A stretch of 64,000 nt of DNA, taken from positions 1,572,501-1,636,500 of the forward strand of contig NZ_WOXS01000002.1 in NCBI RefSeq assembly GCF_009852415.1, given 5' to 3'. The DNA comes from Streptomyces sp. Tu 3180 (GTDB lineage Bacteria > Actinomycetota > Actinomycetes > Streptomycetales > Streptomycetaceae). The first letter of the stretch is position 1. The number at the start of each line of letters is the position of its first letter. The translations under genes were made by a program, and so were the position numbers. The notes below the pieces were generated by a model. It was not told where the DNA came from. It did no database searches and was given only the letters and a program-made list of their open reading frames with translations. This document shows, in pieces, positions 8,916 to 23,089 of this stretch.

Positions 8916-9725
8916 TCAGCGGCGGCCGGTGAGCGACGCGCGGGACACCGGGAAGTCGAAGTAGGTGTCCGGGTGGGGTTCGGGCTTGAAGGTGTAGTGC
9001 CACCACTCCTCGGCGAGGTTCACGAACCCGAGGTCTTCCAGGGTGTCCTTGAGCAGCAGCCGGTGGGCCCGTTGCTGGCCCCGGACGCGGGGGTCGAGGG
9101 TGTGGCTGAGCGTGTCGAAGCAGTCGTAGCCGGTGCCCATGTCGACGGAGTTGTCGGGGAACCGCTCGTCCTCGGGGGCGAAGCAGGGGGTCAGGGGCTG
9201 TCCGGGACGGTACGGCCGGGTCGGCCGCGCGGGGAGCTTCACGAGGGTGAGGTCCACCGTCGAGCCGCGGCTGTGGCCGGACTTCTCCGCGATGTAGCCG
9301 TCGGCGAACAGCCGGCTCTTGTCGACGTCCGGGTAGAACTCGTCCTTCATCGCCTGGTCGTCGAGGTCCTCGGCCCAGCGCACGAAGTGGTCCACCGCGC
9401 GCTGCGGCCGGTAGCAGTCGTACACCTTGAGGGAGTAGCCCTGACTCAGCAGCCTGCTCTGCGCCGCGTGGAGGGCCCGGGCGGCGGGGCGGGTGAGGAT
9501 GCACAGCGGCTGCCGGTAGCCGTCGATGCGCTCGCCCACGAAGTTGTGCGGGGTGAAGTAACGGATCTCCTCGATGATCGTCGGGTCCACGCTGCGCAGC
9601 GCCACGAAGTCCTCGGGCGCCTTGGGCTCGGGCTCGGCCCGGGCGGGGGCGGACGCGGCGGTCGCGGTCAGCAGGGCGGCGATCGCGGTGACCAGTCCGC
9701 GTACCGCGGTGGAGAGTCGTGTCAT
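8916..9725 (-). CDS. Secreted D-alanyl-D-alanine dipeptidase (VanX family)
   Basis: Zinc dipeptidase that cleaves D-Ala-D-Ala, probably outside the membrane. The 269-residue protein from ATG 9725 has a signal peptide (MTRLSTAVRGLVTAIAALL, predicted cleavage after APARA near residue 30). The catalytic family motifs are present: KSGHSRGSTVDL (metal-binding His and Asp near residues 150-160) and EEWWHY (Glu and metal His near 240). Unlike VanX of glycopeptide resistance clusters it is exported and has no vanHA partners, so a peptidoglycan-turnover role is more likely than vancomycin resistance. The frame is open to 9767, but that start would lack the signal peptide context. Confidence 0.85.
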   Translation of the reverse strand: MTRLSTAVRGLVTAIAALLTATAASAPARAEPEPKAPEDFVALRSVDPTIIEEIRYFTPHNFVGERIDGYRQPLCILTRPAARALHAAQSRLLSQGYSLKVYDCYRPQRAVDHFVRWAEDLDDQAMKDEFYPDVDKSRLFADGYIAEKSGHSRGSTVDLTLVKLPARPTRPYRPGQPLTPCFAPEDERFPDNSVDMGTGYDCFDTLSHTLDPRVRGQQRAHRLLLKDTLEDLGFVNLAEEWWHYTFKPEPHPDTYFDFPVSRASLTGRR

Positions 9726-10026
9726 GTCTCCTGCATGTATCAGGAATGGGCCGCGCCGGGGAAGCACCCTGCCCTTCCGGGGCGGCTCACGACACCCTCC
9801 TGGCGTTGCGTCAGGAGGGGCGCGGGGCGGTCTTCGCCGCCCCGCGCGACCGACACGGAACTCCCCTGGGAGCCGCGCGCGTTGAACGGTGAACGTGGTG
9901 GAGCCGGACGACGCGGCGCGGGAAGCCGACGGGGGCGACGGTACGGCAGAGTGACCGCTCCGGAACCGTGTGTGAACGTCTCATGAACTGCGCTCGGGCA
10001 GGCTCGGGCGGCGCCATCATGCTCCC
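9726..10026. other. Intergenic region with tandem hairpins upstream of the VanX-like gene
   Basis: No gene is seen in these 301 bases. Two consecutive perfect inverted repeats occur: arms 9795-9802/9812-9819 (8 bp, 9-nt loop) and 9820-9830/9837-9847 (11 bp, 6-nt loop). They lie 70-120 nt upstream of the leftward dipeptidase start, where they could act in its 5' leader. The remaining bases upstream of the EAL gene show nothing clear. Confidence 0.5.
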
Positions 10027-11652
10027 GTGAGCTCCTGGACGGACCGTCTCCGTTTCGCGTTCCAACCGGTGGTCAACCTGACGACCGGCGGGGTGGCGGG
10101 CCTGGAGATACTGGCCCGCCCCGAGACCGGCGACATCCTGGCCGAGGCCCGGCGCGACCCCGAACTGGACCGGCGGCTGGCGGTGTCGGCGGTACGGGCG
10201 GCGGTCAGCAGGGAGACGCTGCTCCCCCTGTACGTCAACGTGTTCGCGGGCACCCTCGCCGATCTCGGCGGTCTCGCCCCGGTGCACGACGCGGTGCGCG
10301 AGGCGGGCCGGCTGCCGTGGGAGGTGACGATCGACATCGGTCCGCCGTACACGCACGTGCCGCGGCGGGCGCTGCTGGACGCGGTCGCCGTACTGCGCGG
10401 CCAGGGCTTCCGCATCTGCGCGGACGGGGTCGGGGACGGGGAGATCCCGCTGCGCCTGCTCACGGACCTCGCGCCCGACCTGGTCAAGCTGGACGCGTCG
10501 CTGCTGGCGCGGCCCGCGGCGATACGGGCGATGCGGACGCTGTGCGAGGAGCTGGGGGCGCTGTTGTCCGTCGAGGGCGTCGAGACCGAGGGACAGTGCG
10601 CGACGGCACTGACGGCGGGGGCCCAGCTGGCCCAGGGCGAGCTGTTCGCTCCGCCGGCCCGGCTGCCTGCCGCGGACGTGTACGTTCCGCCGCGCTCCCC
10701 CGGCGCGGTGGCGGTGCCCCGGTCCGGGCCGTCGGTGCGGGAGTTCGTACGGCCGGCCGCGCTGCTGCCCGCCACCGCGTCCGCCGGTCAGGTGCGGGCC
10801 CTGCTGACCGGCTCCCCCGACGTGTCCGGGGTGCTGCTCGTGGACCGGGCCGGGGTTCCGGTGCGGTCGGTGCACCGCTCGCGCTTCCTGCTGTCGATGT
10901 CCGGGCGCTACGGGCACGCGCTGTACGCCGACCGGCCGGCCGCCAGGCTCGGGGACCCGCCGCGGACGGTGGGCGTGGACGCCACGGCCTGGGAGGTCCT
11001 GGAAGTGGTGGCGGTCGGGGACCGGGCCCGCACGTCGGACGACGTGGCCGTCGTGGACGGGCACGGCCGGTGCGTGGGCGTCGTACGGCTCGCGGACCTG
11101 GTGCGCGCGCTCGCCGAGACCCGGGTGGAGGAGGCGGCGGGGCTCAATCCGCTCACCCGGTTGCCCGGGTCGGACGCGATCACCGGTGAGGTGGACCGGT
11201 GGATCGCGGACGGCCGGGGGTTCGCGCTCAGCTGGCTGGACGTCGACCACTTCAAGCAGGTGAACGACGGGGCCGGGTTCGCGGCGGGCGACGAGCTCAT
11301 CCGCGCGGTGGGGCGGGCGCTGCAGCGGGCCGCGTCGGGCAGCGCGGGCGTGGGGCACATCGGCGGGGACGACTTCCTGGTGCTCTCCGTTCCGGAGGAG
11401 CTCGAGCCGCTGGTGTCCTCGGTCCTGGACGTGCCCTGGTCGGCCGGCGGGTACCCGGTCACGCTGTCGCTGGCCACGGTCCTGTGCACGCCGGGCAGTG
11501 TGACGGACCATCGGCAGGCGGCCGCTTGTCTGGCCACGCTGAAGAAGGCGGCCAAGGCGCTGCACGGGACGAGTTGGGTGCTGGGCAGGGCGGGCGCGGC
11601 CGGGCACGAGATCCGCCGCGGCACCGAGAGGGCACCGGCGCCGACGGGATGA
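10027..11652 (+). CDS. EAL-CBS-GGDEF protein (cyclic-di-GMP related)
   Basis: Three domains are visible in 541 residues: an N-terminal EAL domain (about 1-215), a CBS pair (about 240-375) and a C-terminal GGDEF domain (about 380-530). There is no membrane segment, so it is cytoplasmic. The EAL motif reads EIL and retains some catalytic residues (Asn in YVNVF, Lys in VKLD, Glu in VEGVET). The TE(S) glutamate is replaced by Asp (TIDIG) and the DDFGTG aspartate pair is ADGVGDG. The GGDEF loop is GGDDF. Phosphodiesterase activity is therefore doubtful and cyclase activity weak at best; a c-di-GMP or CBS-nucleotide sensor role is possible. GTG 10027 is the start; no partner gene adjoins. Confidence 0.8.
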   Translation: MSSWTDRLRFAFQPVVNLTTGGVAGLEILARPETGDILAEARRDPELDRRLAVSAVRAAVSRETLLPLYVNVFAGTLADLGGLAPVHDAVREAGRLPWEVTIDIGPPYTHVPRRALLDAVAVLRGQGFRICADGVGDGEIPLRLLTDLAPDLVKLDASLLARPAAIRAMRTLCEELGALLSVEGVETEGQCATALTAGAQLAQGELFAPPARLPAADVYVPPRSPGAVAVPRSGPSVREFVRPAALLPATASAGQVRALLTGSPDVSGVLLVDRAGVPVRSVHRSRFLLSMSGRYGHALYADRPAARLGDPPRTVGVDATAWEVLEVVAVGDRARTSDDVAVVDGHGRCVGVVRLADLVRALAETRVEEAAGLNPLTRLPGSDAITGEVDRWIADGRGFALSWLDVDHFKQVNDGAGFAAGDELIRAVGRALQRAASGSAGVGHIGGDDFLVLSVPEELEPLVSSVLDVPWSAGGYPVTLSLATVLCTPGSVTDHRQAAACLATLKKAAKALHGTSWVLGRAGAAGHEIRRGTERAPAPTG

Positions 11653-12164
11653 GGGGTGACGGCTCCGGACGGGGGCCGAGCGGGCGCCGGGGCCGCTGTC
11701 CGTGTGCGCGAGGAGCGGAGGGGGCCGGCGCCGTGGTGGCCGGGTGAGCGCCGGAGGCGGACCGCGGACGGGCCTCACCGCTCTCACCGGCGAGCCGGCC
11801 GGGGAACCACGCGACGGCACCACCGCGTCCGGATCCCGCCGGTGCCGTCGCGAAGGACGCTCCCGCGGCCGGAGGGCCGACAACCGTTCCGGTCGGCTGC
11901 CTTGACGCCCCCCGGGTGCCGGTGAACACTTCCGGTGTCAGCCGACATCGCCGTACATCTCGGTGTATTCCGGCACGCCGCCGCTGGGGTCCTCCTGCGC
12001 CACGGCCCACTCCCCCACCGGCGATCCGGCTGCGACGGCACGCTCGTCACGGACGCCGGGCGGGGCGCGGTACCCCCCTGCCTCCGGCCGAAGTCGCCAT
12101 GGGAAACGCACCCTGCACGTGAGGCCCGGGGCGGATCGTCCCGGGCCGTGGCCCAGGAGCCGCC
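11653..12164. other. Intergenic region upstream of the glycerol operon
   Basis: No convincing gene is found in these 512 bases; short open frames on both strands have poor composition. Near the right end arms 12123-12130 (GGCCCGGG) and 12140-12147 (CCCGGGCC) form a perfect 8-bp inverted repeat with a 9-nt spacer. It sits 17 nt before the glpF start and could be an operator or leader hairpin. A CCAGGAG ribosome site follows. Confidence 0.5.
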
Positions 12165-12890
12165 ATGAGCAACGGAGACATCTTCGTCGGGGAAGTCATC
12201 GGCACCGCGATCCTGATCCTGTTCGGCGCCGGTGTGGTCGCGGCCGTCGTGCTGAACCACTCCAAGGCGAAGGACGCCGGCTGGATCGTCATCGCGTTCG
12301 GCTGGGGATTCGGCGTGCTGGCCGGGGCGTACACCGCCGCCCCGCTGTCCGGCGGGCACCTCAACCCGGCGGTCACCCTCGGGATCGCCGTGGACACCGG
12401 GGAATGGGACACGGTCCACGTCTACGTCGCCGGGCAGATGGCCGGCGCGATGCTCGGCGCCGTGCTCTGCTGGCTGGTCTACTACGCGCAGTTCCGGGCC
12501 AACGCCGAGGAGGACGTCGCCCAGCCGACGCTCGGGATCTTCTCCACGGCACCGGCGATCCGCAATCCCGTGGCGAACCTCGTCACCGAGATCATCGCCA
12601 CCGTGGGCCTGGTGCTGCCGATCCTGGCCTTCGGCCTGACGGAGGGGCTCGGCGAGTCGGGCACCGCGATCCTCGTCGTCTCGTTCCTGGTGGTGGGCAT
12701 CGGCCTGTCGCTCGGCGGTCCCACGGGGTACGCCATCAACCCCGCGCGCGACCTGGGGCCGCGCCTGGTGCACGCACTGCTGCCGATCCCCGACAAGGGG
12801 ACCTCGGACTGGGGTTACGCGTGGGTTCCCGTCGTGGGACCGCTCATCGGCGGAGCGCTGTCCGGGATCGTCTTCAACGCAGCCTTCTGA
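12165..12890 (+). CDS. glpF: Glycerol uptake facilitator (aquaglyceroporin)
   Basis: MIP-family channel for glycerol diffusion across the cytoplasmic membrane. The 241-residue protein has six hydrophobic segments and both half-helix motifs: GHLNPAVT (first NPA, near residue 66) and [11 protein letters not shown] (second NPA with the glycerol-type Asp after NPAR, near residue 193). The glpK gene follows after 34 nt, and kinase coupling traps the imported glycerol. No glycerol-3-phosphate dehydrogenase gene or GylR-type regulator adjoins, so this is probably a secondary glycerol locus rather than the gylCABX operon. Confidence 0.93.
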   Translation: MSNGDIFVGEVIGTAILILFGAGVVAAVVLNHSKAKDAGWIVIAFGWGFGVLAGAYTAAPLSGGHLNPAVTLGIAVDTGEWDTVHVYVAGQMAGAMLGAVLCWLVYYAQFRANAEEDVAQPTLGIFSTAPAIRNPVANLVTEIIATVGLVLPILAFGLTEGLGESGTAILVVSFLVVGIGLSLGGPTGYAINPARDLGPRLVHALLPIPDKGTSDWGYAWVPVVGPLIGGALSGIVFNAAF

Positions 12891-12924
12891 ACGGACCTCC
12901 GCACGAACCGACGAAGGGGACGTC

Positions 12925-14433
<1,509 letters not shown>

Positions 14434-14458
14434 CCACGCGCGCGGAGCGCCGTTCCCC

Positions 14459-14505
14459 GGGCCGCGGCCCGTGACTCCGGTCGGCCGGAGCACGGGCCGC
14501 GGTCC
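14459..14505. terminator. Long hairpin between glpK and cvnD
   Basis: Outer arms 14459-14473 and 14491-14505 pair at 14 of 15 positions. Inner arms 14475-14480 and 14485-14490 add 6 bp around a TCGG loop, with one bulged A. It sits between convergent stop codons and should terminate from both sides. Confidence 0.65.
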
Positions 14506-14511
14506 GCGGCC

Positions 14512-15097
14512 TCAGGCGGTGACCGTCCGGCGGTGCCGCGCGCCCTGGGTCATGGCGTGCTGGACGACACCGACGAGGACCTCCTTGACCGATTCGCGGT
14601 CCCTGGCGTCGCACATCAGCAGGGGCACGTGGTCGTCGAGGTCGAGCGCCCGGCGGACGTCGTCGACCGGGTACCGCGCGGCGCCCTCGAAGCAGTTGAC
14701 GCCGACGAGGAACGGGATGGAGCGCCGCTCGAAGTAGTCGATGGCCGCGAAGCAGTCCTCCAGGCGCCGGGTGTCGGCGAGGACGACCGCGCCGAGGGCG
14801 CCCTCGGACAGCTCGTCCCACATGAACCAGAACCGCTCCTGGCCGGGCGTGCCGAAGAGGTACAGCACCAGGTCCTCGCGCAGCGTGATGCGGCCGAAGT
14901 CCATGGCCACGGTGGTGGTGTTCTTGGCCTCCACACCGCTGGTGTCGTCGACCGGACGGCCCGCCTCGGTGAGCAGTTCCTCGGTGCGCAGCGGCCTGAT
15001 CTCGCTGACCGCGCCGACGAGCGTGGTCTTGCCCACGCCGAAGCCGCCGGCCACCAGGATCTTGAGGGTGACGGGCTCGACCGGGGGCTTGCCGCGC

Positions 15098-15117
<20 letters not shown>
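14512..15117 (-). CDS. cvnD: Conservon GTP-binding protein CvnD
   Basis: Ras/Mgl-like small GTPase of the streptomycete conservons, which assemble with CvnA-C at the membrane in a G-protein-like signalling complex. The 201-residue protein has the G1 loop GGFGVGKTT (about 24-32), a G2-region threonine in [10 protein letters not shown], and G3 [13 protein letters not shown]. The GDxxG/NKxD region is replaced by GVNCFEG as in this family. The start overlaps the 3' end of the upstream 5-oxoprolinase by 20 nt, so translation is probably coupled to that gene instead of to cvnC. A GGAG ribosome site lies inside the oxoprolinase coding end. Confidence 0.92.
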
Positions 15118-18781
<3,664 letters not shown>

Positions 18782-18805
18782 GTCAGTGCTCCGCTTCCGC
18801 GCCGG

Positions 18806-19201
18806 TCACAGGGCCCGCAGGCCGTTGATCACGTCGCGCAGAATACTCTCGTCCGGCAGTTCGGCCGGGGGCACGGGCCGGTTCACATGGACCAATTCGG
18901 TGTCGACGAGGTCTCCGACCAGGACCCGGACCACTCCGACCGGCAGGTCGAGTTCGGAGGCGAGTTCGACGACCGTCTGCGGGGTGTCACGGCACAGCTC
19001 GACGATGTCCACATGCTCCGGGGAGAGCGTCGGGTCCGTCTCCGGATCGTCGGCGTGGGGCTCCGTGACGACCACCGCGATCAGATCGAGGCGGTGCTGG
19101 GCCGCACTGGTGGTGCGGCCCCGCGTCATGGCGTACGGACGGACGACCGGACCGGCCTCGTCGTCGAACCAGTGGCTTCTCTCCTGACCGTCAGCGCTCA
19201 T
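18806..19201 (-). CDS. cvnC: Conservon protein CvnC (DUF742)
   Basis: 131-residue DUF742 protein, third member of the conservon module. The family has a winged-helix-like C-terminal part and is thought to link the Roadblock and GTPase components. Visible features: N-terminal VRPYAMTRGRT, central HVDIVELCRDTPQTVVELA, and C-terminal LPDESILRDVINGLRAL, all typical. cvnB ends 9 nt upstream of its start. In the usual layout cvnD follows immediately; here the 5-oxoprolinase starts 24 nt later. Confidence 0.9.
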   Translation of the reverse strand: MSADGQERSHWFDDEAGPVVRPYAMTRGRTTSAAQHRLDLIAVVVTEPHADDPETDPTLSPEHVDIVELCRDTPQTVVELASELDLPVGVVRVLVGDLVDTELVHVNRPVPPAELPDESILRDVINGLRAL

Positions 19202-19210
19202 GCCATCCCA

Positions 19211-19645
19211 CTACCCGCCGGAGGGCAGATCGGTGCGTGGGGCGGTGCCCAGATGCGCGCCGACCCGCTTCACCAGGAGCGTCATCTCGTAGGCGACCTG
19301 TCCGACGTCCGAGTCGGCGTCCGCGAGGACGGCGAGGCAGCTGCCGTCACCGGCGGCCGTGACGAACAGGAACGCCTCGTCGAGTTCGACGACGGTCTGG
19401 CGGACGTCACCGGCCTCGAAGTGGCGGCCCACCCCCTTGGCGAGGCTGTGGAACCCGGAGGCGACCGCGGCCAGGTGTTCGCTGTCCTCGCGGGTCAGGT
19501 CCTTCGACGCCCCCGTGGCCAGGCCGTCGCCGGAGAGCACGACGGCCTTGCGGATGCTGGCGACGCGGTCCACCAGGTCGTCGAGGAGCCAGTTCAGCCC
19601 GGCCTTGTCGGTCGCGGTGTGGCCGGTGGCCTTCGGTGCGGTCAT
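19211..19645 (-). CDS. cvnB: Conservon Roadblock/LC7 protein CvnB
   Basis: 144-residue Roadblock/LC7-domain protein, likely partner or GTPase-modulating subunit for CvnD as MglB is for MglA. The domain spans about residues 14-125, with LNWLLDDLVDRVASIRKAVV and the motif VVLSGDGLATGAS. It overlaps the end of cvnA by 4 nt (ATGA), implying coupled translation. No membrane segment. Confidence 0.92.
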   Translation of the reverse strand: MTAPKATGHTATDKAGLNWLLDDLVDRVASIRKAVVLSGDGLATGASKDLTREDSEHLAAVASGFHSLAKGVGRHFEAGDVRQTVVELDEAFLFVTAAGDGSCLAVLADADSDVGQVAYEMTLLVKRVGAHLGTAPRTDLPSGG

Positions 19646-22600
19646 CGACCGTCCCCCTTAGTCGTTCGTCGTGGTGCTGTGCCGCCGTCGGCGTCCTCGC
19701 CCGCGGCGTTCTCCTCACGGCCGCGTTGCCAGCCTCGCTGGAGCGATGCCATGCGGCTGCGTACTTCTTCCGCGTCCCGTTCAACGGGCCGGGCCCCGTC
19801 CTCGTTCCGCCGTCCGGTGCCGCGCTTCAGCTGCGGGGCGAGGCTGGCCTGCCGTGTGCGCCGGGGCAGCGATCCGGCACCGGGCCACGCGGCGCCGGTC
19901 TCCCGCGCCGCGCCGCCGGGTCCGGTCTCCGCTGCCGCGTCCGCGGCCGGCGGGGGCCCCTCCGGGTCGCTCGACGCGGTCGCGGGGCGGCGCGTGCGCC
20001 GGGGAAGGAGCGCAGGCGTCTTCGGCGGGTCCTCGTCCGCTCGGCCGGAGGGCGCCGGGGTCTCGCTCCCTTCTCCGGCGCGGGCACCGGTCCCGGGACG
20101 GGCGGGGTCCGCGCCCCTTCTGCGGGTGGGGAGCGCCGGCAGCGCCTCCGTGCCCGGCCGCTCCTGCTCACGGTCCGAGGGGAGCCGTCCGGCGCGGCGG
20201 GCGGGGAGCGGGGAGGCGGGCTCCGGGCCCGGGCGGCCGGCGCCCCGGCGTCCCGCCGGGTCCTCACCGCGGTCGGGGGCCGGAACCGGCGGTGCCTGCG
20301 GGCCCGGGCGGTCCGGCGAGGCGGCCGTGTCCTCGTCCGTCCGTTCCCGGCGGGTGCTCCGGTCCCCGACCGGGCGGCCGTGGGAGCTGACCAGCTTGGG
20401 CGCCCTCCGGCGGGGCAGCGGGACCGGGGCGTCCGTCCGGTCGTCCGCGTCCCGGTCACGCCCCTCACGGGTGCCGGGGGCCTGCTGGTGCTGCGCGCCG
20501 CGGCGACCGGGCCGCTCGTCCTTGGTTCGGGTGTGGGAGCGGCGGGAGCGGAAGAGGCCGCCGCGCCCGCTGTCCTCGTCGTCCAGCGCGCCGGGGAAGT
20601 CGTCGAGGACGTCCAGGTCGACCGGGGCTTCCAGTTCCACCGGTCCGTCCAGCAGCGAGGCGGGCAGCCCGGGCATCTGCACGGGCGTCTGGGAGAGCGC
20701 GGCGTGGCGGCGCTCCTCCGGTTCCCCGCTCTTGGCGCGCTGGGGCCGGTCGAGGCGGAAGCCGACGCCGTTGGTGTCCGGCACGTCGTCCGTCAGCAGC
20801 GCGTCGGGGATGAGGACGACCGCCGTGGTGCCGCCGTACGGGGAGGGCTGGAGGGAGACCCGGATGTTCTGGCGCTGGGCGAGGCGGCTGACCACGAAGA
20901 GCCCGAGCCTGTCGGTGTCGGTGAGTTCGAACTCGGGTGTCTCGGCGAGCCGGAGGTTGGCGTCCAGGAGCGCGTCGGCCGCCATGCCGAGACCGCGGTC
21001 GTGGATCTCCAGGGTGAAGCCGTTGGCCACGCGCTCGCCCAGGACCTGGACGGCGGTGTGCGGCGGCGAGAACACCGTGGCGTTCTCCAGGAGTTCGGCC
21101 ACGAGGTGGGTGAGGTCGGCGACGGCCGGTCCGGTGACGGCGACCCTCGGCAGGCGGCGGACCTCGATGCGTTCGTAGTCCTCGACCTCGGCGACGGCGG
21201 CGCGGACGACGTCCATGAGCTGGACGGGCTTGCGCCACTGCCGGGAGGGCGCGGCGCCGGAGAGGATGACGAGGCCCTCGGCGTGCCGGCGCATGCGGGT
21301 GGTCAGGTGGTCGAGGCGGAACAGGTCGGCGAGTTCCTCGGTGTCCTCGGTCCTGCGCTCCATGGTGTCCAGCAGGGTGAGCTGCTTGTGGAGGAGGACC
21401 TGGCTGCGGCGGGCGAGGTTGACGAACACCTCGGAGACGCCGGCGCGCAGTTCGGCCTGCTTGACGGCGGCCTCCACGGCGGCGCGCTGGAGGGTGTTGA
21501 GGGCCTGGCCGACCTCGCCCATCTCGTTCTTGTCGTACTCCAGCCGCGGGACCTCGGTCTCGACGTCGACCTGTTCACCGGCGGAGAGGCGGCGCATCAC
21601 ACTGGGCAGCCGAACACCGGAGGCCTCGTGTGCCTCGAGACGCAGCTGCCGCAGGTCCCGGATGAGACCGCGGCCGATGCGCACGGAGAGGAAGAGGGAG
21701 AGCAGGAGGGCGACCAGTCCGAGGGTGCCGGCGATGACGGCCCGGGTGATGACGCCCATGGCGACGGGACGCACGCGGTCCTGGTAGCGGTCGGTGGCCC
21801 GGTCGTTGAGGGTGCCCAGCTCGGCGAGCACATGGCCGGCGGCGGTGTCCCAGCTCTTCGCGGTGATCCCGCGGGGCGGCCCGGTGCCGGAGGAGAGGGC
21901 CGCCTCCTCGCCCACGCGCAGCGGAGCGGACACGGCGTTCTTCCAGAAGGCCTCGTAGCGGTCGCGCTCGGTCGCGGGCAGCAGCGGCAGGCTGGCGTCG
22001 TACATCAGCGTGCGCTGGGCCACGAGGTCGGAGACGTCCCGCACTTCGGCGCGGGACAGCCTGCCGACGATCAGGGCGGAGCCGAGCAGGGCGTCCTCCC
22101 GGGCGAGCAGTTCGCGGGCGCGGGCCAGGTTGACGAGGGCCCGGTACTGCTTGTCCAGCTCGACGTCCTCGACCACGTGCAGATTGGCCAGCAGGACGTA
22201 ACACGGGTCGACCAGCCGGTTGTAGAGGTCGAGGGCCTGGGAGCGGTCGACGGTGCCGTCCTCGACGCTGCGGCGCAGGGAGTCGATGCCGTCGAAGGAG
22301 TCCAGCACCGCGCTCAGCTCGCCGGAGTCCTCGTGCATGGCCTCGCGGACATCGGGGTCCGCCGCGTTCTCGCGGACGCGGGCGACGGCCCTGTCGGTGG
22401 CGGCGCGACTGCGCCGCAGGGCGGCGAGTCCGTCGGAGGCCCGGGGGTCCGCGAGGTGGACGAGGGTCTGCCGGCGCTCCTGCTGGAGGACGCGGACGGT
22501 GTCCTCGACGGGGTAGCCGATCTCCTCCATCACCGACGACACATCGAACAGGTGGCTCGCCTCGCGGCCGGTGAGCACCGTGGTGAAGGCCCAGATCGCC

Positions 22601-22671
22601 GTCAGGGACACCAACGGCACGAGGAGCAGCGCCACGATCTTCCGGCGGACGGACTTCCCGCGAAAGCGCAT
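19642..22671 (-). CDS. cvnA: Conservon sensor histidine-kinase-like protein CvnA
   Basis: Membrane sensor heading the conservon. From ATG 22671 (MRFRGKSVRRKIVALLL) the protein has 1009 residues: TM1 (about 10-34), an extracytoplasmic nitrate/nitrite-sensing-like helical domain (about 40-300), TM2 (about 305-330), a HAMP-like region, a helical segment with LDHLTTRMRRHAEG, and a HATPase domain with N-box ENATVFSPPH, DRGLGM and DRLGLFVV. A disordered Pro/Arg/Glu-rich tail of about 350 residues follows. The usual H-box phospho-acceptor context is altered, as in other CvnA/nitrate-sensor kinases, so output probably goes through CvnB-D and not a response regulator. The frame is open far upstream, but GGGGGAGG precedes ATG 22671. 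Confidence 0.9.
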   Translation of the reverse strand: MRFRGKSVRRKIVALLLVPLVSLTAIWAFTTVLTGREASHLFDVSSVMEEIGYPVEDTVRVLQQERRQTLVHLADPRASDGLAALRRSRAATDRAVARVRENAADPDVREAMHEDSGELSAVLDSFDGIDSLRRSVEDGTVDRSQALDLYNRLVDPCYVLLANLHVVEDVELDKQYRALVNLARARELLAREDALLGSALIVGRLSRAEVRDVSDLVAQRTLMYDASLPLLPATERDRYEAFWKNAVSAPLRVGEEAALSSGTGPPRGITAKSWDTAAGHVLAELGTLNDRATDRYQDRVRPVAMGVITRAVIAGTLGLVALLLSLFLSVRIGRGLIRDLRQLRLEAHEASGVRLPSVMRRLSAGEQVDVETEVPRLEYDKNEMGEVGQALNTLQRAAVEAAVKQAELRAGVSEVFVNLARRSQVLLHKQLTLLDTMERRTEDTEELADLFRLDHLTTRMRRHAEGLVILSGAAPSRQWRKPVQLMDVVRAAVAEVEDYERIEVRRLPRVAVTGPAVADLTHLVAELLENATVFSPPHTAVQVLGERVANGFTLEIHDRGLGMAADALLDANLRLAETPEFELTDTDRLGLFVVSRLAQRQNIRVSLQPSPYGGTTAVVLIPDALLTDDVPDTNGVGFRLDRPQRAKSGEPEERRHAALSQTPVQMPGLPASLLDGPVELEAPVDLDVLDDFPGALDDEDSGRGGLFRSRRSHTRTKDERPGRRGAQHQQAPGTREGRDRDADDRTDAPVPLPRRRAPKLVSSHGRPVGDRSTRRERTDEDTAASPDRPGPQAPPVPAPDRGEDPAGRRGAGRPGPEPASPLPARRAGRLPSDREQERPGTEALPALPTRRRGADPARPGTGARAGEGSETPAPSGRADEDPPKTPALLPRRTRRPATASSDPEGPPPAADAAAETGPGGAARETGAAWPGAGSLPRRTRQASLAPQLKRGTGRRNEDGARPVERDAEEVRSRMASLQRGWQRGREENAAGEDADGGTAPRRTTKGDGR

Positions 22672-23089
22672 GGCCTCCCCCAGCTCGCCCCCCGGCCGGC
22701 CGGGGGCACACATGTGCGTCAACAAACGGCGCGAGCCTACTACCGAGGCGCGGTCGACTCGAAGAACTGTCCGGAGGCTGAAGTTCCGCACCAGCGGCGA
22801 GACATGGGGAGTTGTCCGGTCATTGCGGGAGATTGCCGCCCGCGTTCGGAAGGGTGTTCCGCGGACCGGCCACCGGGGCCGCGGAGACGGTTGGCCGAAT
22901 TCTTTCCTCGCCCGGGAATCTTCCTGACGTTCCGTTCGTCCTTCTCTGTGGGAGATGGGGGCGGAATCGGCCACAGGAGCCGTGTCCCGCCTCCGGGCGG
23001 CGTAAAACAGCGCAAGCCGGGCAGCCACTGGGGAACCGGGTCTTCGGACACGAGCGAGCGGTCTGCTGGCGGTGGGGAGTGACACGTTG
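22672..23089. other. Divergent intergenic region between cvnA and a membrane protein
   Basis: No gene is supported in these 418 bases. A perfect 18-bp palindrome CCCCCGGCCGGCCGGGGG (22689-22706) lies 18 nt upstream of the cvnA start, next to its ribosome site, and could form a leader hairpin. Promoters for both directions must lie here; TAGGCT on the minus strand near 22733 is a weak -10 candidate. Confidence 0.45.

Noticed and set aside
8916..9725. Vancomycin resistance (vanX) gene.
   Set aside because: It is a VanX-family enzyme but has a signal peptide and no vanHA or vanRS partners, so a resistance role is not supported.
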